Shown in pieces: positions 36,101-45,100 of a stretch of 64,000 nucleotides of DNA. The stretch is taken from contig NC_092672.1 in NCBI RefSeq assembly GCF_964355755.1, forward strand, positions 13,760,501 to 13,824,500. Direction: 5' to 3'. The first letter of the stretch is position 1. Each line of letters starts with the position of its first letter. The notes below the pieces were generated by a model. It saw nothing but the letters and a program-made list of their open reading frames with translations. It ran no database searches and had not been told where the DNA came from. The DNA is from Antedon mediterranea. Taxonomy: Eukaryota > Echinodermata > Crinoidea > Comatulida > Antedonidae. The position numbers and the translations under genes were made by a program.

Positions 36101-39100
36101 TAGATTGCCAGAGGTAATACTGATGTTACAATTTATGAATGGGTCTTCGTTATCTAAGTGTAAAAATACAATTTAATTGTATTTATGTTTACAAGGAAAA
36201 CAATCATACATCTGAAAATCTATCAAAAGTTCTTGCTGAAGAAGATTAATAAGCAATTATTTCGGCTAGTTGCAATAATAATGATGTTAAATTGTTATTA
36301 ATGTATATTTTGAATTACACAGAAAACTCTAAACCACATAAGATGAGGAATAAATGTAATCATTCTCACTCTTGTTCTTGTATATTATCATTAACAAAGG
36401 AGAGGTTGGAAAGGTAACATGCTACACATAGAGCAGGTTTGAAATATAAACACCGACACACTCTGAAATTAATTGATAATATTTGAAACGATAAAGATGT
36501 GGAAATCTGTGAGAATGAGAAAATTTCGCCCCAACCGAGATTCAAAACCGGAACCTTTTGCTTGATATGCAGATGTCCTAACCACCAGACCGTTTTGTTT
36601 GTGTTGGTCCTGGTATTATTCAAATTTGATTGGATATATGAAATATCATTGAATGTACATTAAATGTACAATACAATAAAGCATTACGTCAATTTATTTA
36701 ATCATGGAGAGTAACTAACGCCACCACAGTAGTAGACCTACGCAAAACAATATAGATAGTATAACTTCTTTTAAAACATCATTGTAATTTTTAAAAATTT
36801 GAAAAATATTTCGGATCTCAATAATTAAGATCGTAAAACAATACAAAACAACATCATAAGTTGTGATGAGTTGCGATTTGCATTTGTAGTAGATATTATT
36901 TGATATGTGAACTTACCACCTGTAGCCATGATTATTGCTTGGAATCCCGGTCTAACAACAGAGCCATCGGTTGTAATACGTACAACAAGTGTATCACCTG
37001 CTGGAATTACGTAATCTGGTGGATTACTATAACCATCATGATATCCAAGTTGCACTCCATTACTGTTTATGTAAACGAAGTCATACGAACTTTCAAACGA
37101 GAAATCTATAAATTGCAATCGAAGACTGCACTGATCACAGGGCATAAACGTGCACGAGACATCCATACTGTTATCATATGACGTAGGATAACCTATAGAA
37201 GATACTCTAACATCCCTAGTAGTTGAAACTTGTGTCGTCTGCCCATTGCATGTGACGTCTGTTGAAACTAAAAGAAAAATATTGAACTATCTCTACGGAA
37301 AGCTGGTACAATATACACTAAGCTATATATTAATGTAGCCTAGTGTATTTGTTATTGTTAATTATAATAATAGTTGTGTATGAACATAAAAAACATAGCA
37401 TACATTTAGGAACAATCAAATATTGTTTTACCAGTATGTATATGTAAACCTCCTGGGAGTCGGATATCACTACTTTGCTTTGATTGTATTCCAGTTCTTC
37501 TGTCAACTCGATATATGCCATCCGTCCAATCAGACCAGTATAGATAATTCTCATACATTTCAATACCAAACGGGTGCTTTCCTTCAATGTCAAGAATTCT
37601 TCTTCTTTTGGTACCGTCAAGGTTAGCCTCCTCAATCACATCAGTTCCTGCATCACACCAATACATCTTTCCATCTAAAAAAATAATAAATACATCAAAT
37701 ATTAATGAACATCTTTTTAATGACTGTTATATTGTATTCCAAGATGGCTGTTATATTGTATTCCAAGATGGCTGTCATATTGTATTCCAAGATGGCTGTT
37801 ATATTGTATTCCAAGATGGCTGTCATATTGTATTCCAAGATGGCTGTCATATTGTATTCCAAGATGGCTGTTATATTGTACTCCAAGATGGCTGTTATAT
37901 TGTACTCCAAGATGGCTGTTATATTGTATTCCAAGATGGTTGTTATATTGTACTCCAAGATGGCTGTTATATTGTATTTCAAGGTGGCTGTTATATTGTA
38001 TTCCAAGATGGTTGTTATATTGTATTCCAAGATGGCTGTTATATTGTATTCCAAGATGGTTGTCATATTGTATTCCAAGATGGCTGCCATTAAATCGCAT
38101 AGTTGCTGTTTTTCATGTACAGTATATAATTACTACCAAATTTATTTCTTTGCATATTTGGAATCCTTTGGATTAACATGGCAATCTATAACCACATAAC
38201 ACATTACCTTATTACTAGTAGGATACTTTGCAATTGAGACAACACATACACCTACTTTCATCTCCCCAAAAAGTTGTCAAACAGCACTCATCTGCACACT
38301 TGGTCCACACCACGTTAGCCTCGTCATACTCATTCCGTAAGATAATTACGTATGGAAAACACCAAAATATCAATGCTAATTAAAATATTTCTAAAGAAAG
38401 TATATTTTTTTTTGGTTTGATAAGTCACATGAAGAAAAAAACCACAAAAGTGGTACATTTTTCGTTGAAAATTAAGGAACAATCTCTGAATTTTAATTAT
38501 TTATTTTACACTTACCAAAAATACAAAAGATCCTTTATATTATTTGAGAACTGAAGATATTTATTCTACGAGTATGTATTAGTTTAGAACCCAATTTTGC
38601 AATTTTAATTATCAACAATTATCACTTGAAATATAATGTATACATATTTATTGTAATTGTTTTTGCGTTTGTTGTTTATCACTGTTCTTTAATAAATTAT
38701 TATTCATATAGGTGGTAAAATAAAAAATTTAAAAAAACATTCCGTAAGGTAAACTGGGTTATTTAAATTTAAATGAGATTTAGTACTTATCCAAGAATAC
38801 TTGTCAGAATTACTATGTAGTTGATTTGATAGTTAATCTGATTTCTCTGCCTGTTGTCCGTACCAAACGGTACTGACATTACATTGTTGGAAATCAATAA
38901 CAAATAAATTAATAATAAACATAACCAATTACAATACTTTAAAGTTACAGTTTCATACTTCTCATTTCACACTTTTACAACACTTTACATTAGTTTGAGT
39001 GGATTGTTAGGGTGCTTTTGATTATGTATTGTATTGAATTACAGTTTTCCTTTTATACTTGATGATATTTTATGTTACACATGTTTCATGTTCAATTCAG

Positions 39101-42100
39101 ATTCTGGTACCACTGCGATATTTTCAATAAACGTTGATTCTGATATATATTCATTGAATATAACTAAATCACAGTTTATGGTTAAAATGTAGAGTGAGAT
39201 GCAACAAGTTTTCATAATTGTTAATCTTAAATAAAGGTAGCACAAGTCAGCCACAAAAGAGAAAAAGAACATCTAATGAAATGAATGAAAGATATAATTA
39301 ACTTACCACGAACTGCTAAAACTAGTCCGTTTGGAAATTGAAGTCCAGTTGTGACAAGGGCAGTTCTACTACTCAAGTTATTTAATTTAGCTCGTTCTAT
39401 CTTCTTTGTTCCCCAATCAGTCCAATATAAATATCTAAAATAAATGAGAGAAATAAAGCCTCATAATTTTACAAGTAGCTTGGTATATTGTACGATTTGA
39501 AATAAGGATCATTGAAATCGATTTGAAATGATTAATTTTAGCCCACCATTGTGTATTCAATTCAATTCAATTCAACTTTTATTTCAGGCAATTGTCCATA
39601 ATGGTATAATACATTACAAAAAAAAGATGAAGGAGAGAAGACAAAAACTTTTATATATTGGTATATAATGCCTCTCTCCATTTGTAGTACATGTTTGAAT
39701 CCATCAACAAATAATTATATATACAAATTAACATTCTGTTTTCGCTTTTCATTATTCTTGTAAGAAATCAGTAAGTCGAAATCTTCAAATATTCATAAAA
39801 TGATGAAATATTGTTTTCCATAAACAAATTCCTCGCACTAACAAATCTGAGTTGTCCCAACAACCTCCGGAAAGCATCATTATAACAAACTTTAAGTCGG
39901 TTGATATCTTTATACAAATAATGAATGTTTATGAGTGTAATGGTACAAATAATGGCATGAGGTGAATGATGAAAGGTTATTATATAACCTTTCATCATTC
40001 ACCTCATGCCATTATTAAGTATTAAAGGTTTGAGCATCATAGAAAAGATACCGGTACTGTCATTTAGCCTACACATTTTATTCTGGGATGTTATTACCTC
40101 CACCGAAATGACGACCAATCGTGTGTGTGTGTGTGTGTGTTTCTTTCTATATTTTAGCAGGATTTCCATAGACTTATAATAGCTTCATATCTGTATGGAA
40201 CAGGTTATTCAAATTTTGCGCTCTCTAGTTGATCTAGAAATGAATTTTCTACCTTAATTTTCTATATGTACGAAATTGTTCTTGTCTGATTTTTATTCCC
40301 AGGAAGATTAGCTTACAATTGTTTGTTATTCTTTTTCGATAAAATCAATGTTAAAAACATACCCATAAGCTGGGTCTACCTCAATCGCACGTGGCTTTAC
40401 TAACGTTGTGTCAAAAAGAATTGTTCTGTTTGTTCCATCCAGGTTTATTACTTCGATTCTGTTTTCATTTTTACTTGTCCAATAAAGTTTATTTCCAATG
40501 GCATCAATAGCTAAACCATCCACAACTACACGCACAGGGCAGAAAAAATCAATTATGAGATGCACCATTAAGCAAAAAATGAAAATAAAATTATTGTTCG
40601 TAGTCTCCGAGATATTAAATTAAGATATATTTCATCTTGAAAGAATTTCATTTAGCTTCGATTTTGTATAGATGACAAATTTCGTTTTTGTAAAAGCACA
40701 AGTTAACGGAGTACTTACTCGAACGTTTCGATCTCTATCAGAGATCCTTCTCAACTGACTGCGGAGTGTTAATGCAGCTTGGTCATTCTTGACGTCATCT
40801 GTTGATGACGTTGTACGCCTCCGGAGGCGTACAACGTCATCAACAGATGACGTCAAGAATGACCAAGCTGCATTAACACTCCGCAGTCAGTTGAGAAGGA
40901 TCTCTGATAGAGATCGAAACGTTCGAGTAAGTACTCCGTTAACTTGTGCTTTTACAAAAACGAAATTTGTCATCTATACAAAATCGAAGCTAAATGAAAT
41001 TCTTTCAAGATTTAAGAGAAAAATATGGTCAAGAAACCATCAACATCGTACGCAAACAGGAAAATATCGCGAAGAAAATTTCACGGCAGAGAAATCACCG
41101 GGTATTCTCCCTTCATTGTAAGCGGTTGGACATTACCCCTCCGAGCCTGAAATTATATCGACCGATCAAATCGTCTAAAGCAGAGGAAATAATAAAACAT
41201 GCAGAAAGACAGCTTTTACGTGAGAGAATAAGAATCACCACCAACAAAATCACACAGTTAGAAGGCAAAAAGAAAGATTTAAATGAGGAAATCGTATCGC
41301 TAATTCCCAACGGAGGGGACATCACCAATGTATGTAATCACGTAAACAAAGTGTGTGAAGCGGAATTCTTAAAATGCCGATCACGACAACAAAACAAACT
41401 GTTGTGGTGGAAAAACAAAGCAGAAAACGCAGCTAGAGATTTACATCAAGAACAGGATTTATCCGGTAAGATCTTAAGAGAAAAATGGGTGGTAAATCTG
41501 TCTAGTAAGTTGGTTAGTGAGGACGAAATATCAGCATTACAAAGGGGATTGAACTATGCGGCGAGCCCACGATCCATGCCCATTGACGATCTCATAGTAG
41601 CGGCTGAAAAAGCGGCTGATCTCGTCCCCCTGGAAGAACAAGACACCGTTCGCAGTAAAATTGTAGCTATTGTAAAATCTACCACTCTACCACCTTCAAA
41701 TTTAACCCCCAAAGAACGAAAGGCCATAAACAACTTGAAGAAAGATAAATCTATTCTTATTCTCCCAGCGGATAAAGGTAGATCTACTGTCATCCTAAAT
41801 ACTAATGATTACAAAGATAAAGTGGGAACCATGGTGAGCGACACTAATGTTTACGAACTGCTAAAACGTAATCCAACACAAAACTATAAACGAAAAGTGG
41901 TCAACATCATAGGCAGGTTGTTCAAAGAAAAGAAAATCAACTACAGAGAGAAAGAATGGCTGTTTCCCACGGCTGAAATTGTACCTAGGTTGTATTGTCT
42001 TCCGAAGATACATAAACCAAATTGGCCATTAAGACCTATAGTAGATAACATCAACACCGTTTTTTACACCGTTGCACAATTCCTCACCAAAATCCTGGGT

Positions 42101-45100
42101 CCGCTTGTCGGAAACACAGAACATCATGTAACTTACTCAGGAGAGTTGGCGAGTGAACTAAAAGAAATAATAGTCAAACCAAGTGAAACATTTGTCTCGT
42201 TTGACGTAGTATCTCTGTTTACAAAAACACCAGTAGAAGAGGCCCTCAAAGTTGTCGAAAATCGCCTAACAACAGATCCGACACTTCTGGATAGAACTAA
42301 ACTACATGTGACAGACATAATGGAGCTCCTCGGTTTAATTGTGAACAAAACCTATTTCTCGTTCAATGGTAACATTTATAGGCAAATACAAGGCATTGCT
42401 ATGGGAAGCCCAATAAGTCCTATATTGGCGAACTTGTATCTAGAGTGGCTCGAACATCAAGCCATAAACACGGCACCCACTAACATCAAGCCTGTGTATT
42501 GGAAACGATACGTTGATGATGTATTAGCTATCATCCCCATAGGTACAGTACATACATTTAACACACATCTTAATAACATCGATATAACTGACAATATCAA
42601 GTTCACCACAGAATCGATGACAAACAACACAATACCTTTCCTGGACATGCTCATCACACTCAATGACAATGGAACAGTTACCACCTCAGTCTATCGGAAG
42701 CCCACTCACACAGACCAATATTTACATTTCAACTCACATCATCCACTCGAACACAAACTGGGGCTTATAAACACGCTTGTGGACAGAGCTGAGAAGGTAG
42801 TGGGAGATATGGATTTGAGGAAAGTTGAGATGGATAACATCAAGAAAGCGTTACACAACTGCCAGTATCCAGAGTGGTCCTTCCAGAGAGTTATGGAAAA
42901 CCGAAAAAGAAAAAAGAACAAAGGACACGAACCACAGAAGGAAAAGATCAAGATGCGAGGTAGCATAGGAATCCCCTATGTAAAAGGAATGGCAGAAAGA
43001 ATACGACGCACTCTCTCCTATCACAATGTCGGAACCTATTTCCTACCCCAAAATAAAATCAAGAATAGCCTCGTCCACCCAAAAGATAAAATCGAGAAGA
43101 TGGATACATGTGGAGTAATCTACGAAGTCACCTGCCGCAACTGTCCACAAGTTTACATTGGGGAAACAGGGAGGGCATTACAAACACGAATTAATGATCA
43201 CAAAAAAGATGTTACAACAAACACGGGGGGAGTAATGACTAGGGCCTCCAGAACATCCACATCTTCGATCATACACAAATCTGCCATTACAGAACATGTC
43301 ATAAAACACAATCATGTACCGAACTGGGAGGCTACCATCTTAACCAAAGAGCCTAAACGCAAAGACAGACAGATTAGAGAATCATTACATATAAGGAGAA
43401 ATAAAGAGAAGACCATGAACCGGGACACTGGAGCCCACGAACTCTCGCATTTGTACAATGATTTGATAGACACATCACCTGGCCGAGCCCCGCACAACCT
43501 CCAACCTACAACCGGAGGCGTACAACGTCATCAACAGATGACGTCAAGAATGACCAAGCTGCATTAACACTCCGCAGTCAGTTGAGAAGGATCTCTGATA
43601 GAGATCGAAACGTTCGAGTAAGTACTCCGTTAACTTGTGCTTTTACAAAAACGAAATTTGTCATCTATAGATATATTTCATATTGTGATAAGCCAATATA
43701 TAGTGGAACCATGCTTTTAGGACACCCCTATTCAGGAATAGGAACACTTTTGATTGTGCTAAATTGTTGATTAAATACCTATAAAGGGGACAACATTTTT
43801 CCCATCACAAAAAAATCAAATAATTATACTCATATATATCATTATTACTACAATCACAGATATTTAATAATTATTATAATATTAATTATGATAGATTTCA
43901 TTTGTGAAACGTTGGCTGCTCAATTTTCAATTCTCAATTTCCTGAATCCAGATCAATTGTTCATTTTGGTAAACTTTAAGGAAACACTTGAGTGCTACTA
44001 TAATTCGATTCATATGGATTTGTTTCTCAAAATGTATGGTTGAATTTTTTTTTAAATTCTACTTCAAGACACACTTACAGTATTTAAAAATTCTAACAAA
44101 AATAAAATATAGGCCTAAGTTTGTTTGTAGCCAGAGAATATATAATAGAGATTCTAATAAAATTGAATTGAGATAATTGTTACCTCCAGATTGAAAAGAC
44201 ACTAAAACGTCATGTTCGTCGGTGACAAGTGAATACCATTCAATTGTAGATTCTGATACATCAGACCAGTATAGTGTAGCGGTGTTAGCATTATAATCAA
44301 GAGCGACTGGTCTCTGTAGTGGAACATTCTGAATTGCGTCCGTAAATTCTAAAGATGTACCACTGGAATCAATAGGCGAAGAGTAAATTCCTGGAGGATT
44401 GAGATTGGTTACAAACATAACATCACCTAAAAATAAATTAGTTAAATATTATCTGCAAAGCAGGATGTGCTTATAAAGTTATTAATTTAAAATAATGTAT
44501 ATCTTTAACTCAAATAATGTATATTTATATAAGTGTCTCAATGTGCAATTTTGTTGATTTGTAAACAGCATAAAAAAAAGAAATAATATTTAATTATTTA
44601 TATTGTCTAAGGATATAAATATAGAAAATATAAATATGATAATAAATGTCTATTAATGGATACATTTTAAATGTTTGTACTATACACATTCTTATTTATT
44701 ATTATTAACAAACTTTATTTCAGATTTGTCCATATTACAGTACATATCAAATATAAAGTGTAAGCAAAACATTCAAACTATATATATATAAATATCATAT
44801 AAAATAATGGGCAGTACGAAAAAACAAACTGAAACACTAGGTGCTCAAATGCTCAAGTTTTGATCCAAACATACTAGATTGTACAACAACCTTTACAAGA
44901 GAATTGTTACTATTTGTAACTCTATTCATAAATCCATAACAAGTTTTTATATAATATTCATAGAAAGATGGAACATTACTTGTTACAAACATTTGACTAG
45001 CACTACGGTGTCTAGGAAAGCCCATACATTTTCTGAAGGCATTATTTAACACACCTACAACTCTTTTATACTAACCTGAGTGAATTTAGACCATAGACTA

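Larger units (their letters stand above)
33363..36345 (-). repeat. Tandem array of four HYR-exon units (722/722/816/722 bp)
   Basis: Exon plus intron is repeated four times at 722-bp spacing, except for one 816-bp interval caused by a 94-bp duplication of the stretch starting TCTACAAAAGTTAATAACC. Exons and introns are alike to within a few differences per unit, so the copies are recent or kept alike by gene conversion. The first unit begins near 33363 and the last ends near 36345. Confidence 0.9.

Noticed and set aside
33659-36176. Four plus-strand 85-127 codon frames starting MNSTTLPFSFIGKM
   Set aside because: They are antisense shadows of the HYR exons, which have matching splice sites and a recognised domain on the minus strand.
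37587-38199. Several 130-170 codon repetitive frames on both strands
   Set aside because: They come from the 24-bp minisatellite, whose unit is divisible by three, so no frame acquires stops.
40632-40856. 74-codon minus-strand frame identical to a plus-strand one
   Set aside because: It is the mirrored arm of the 378-bp palindrome, not a separate gene.
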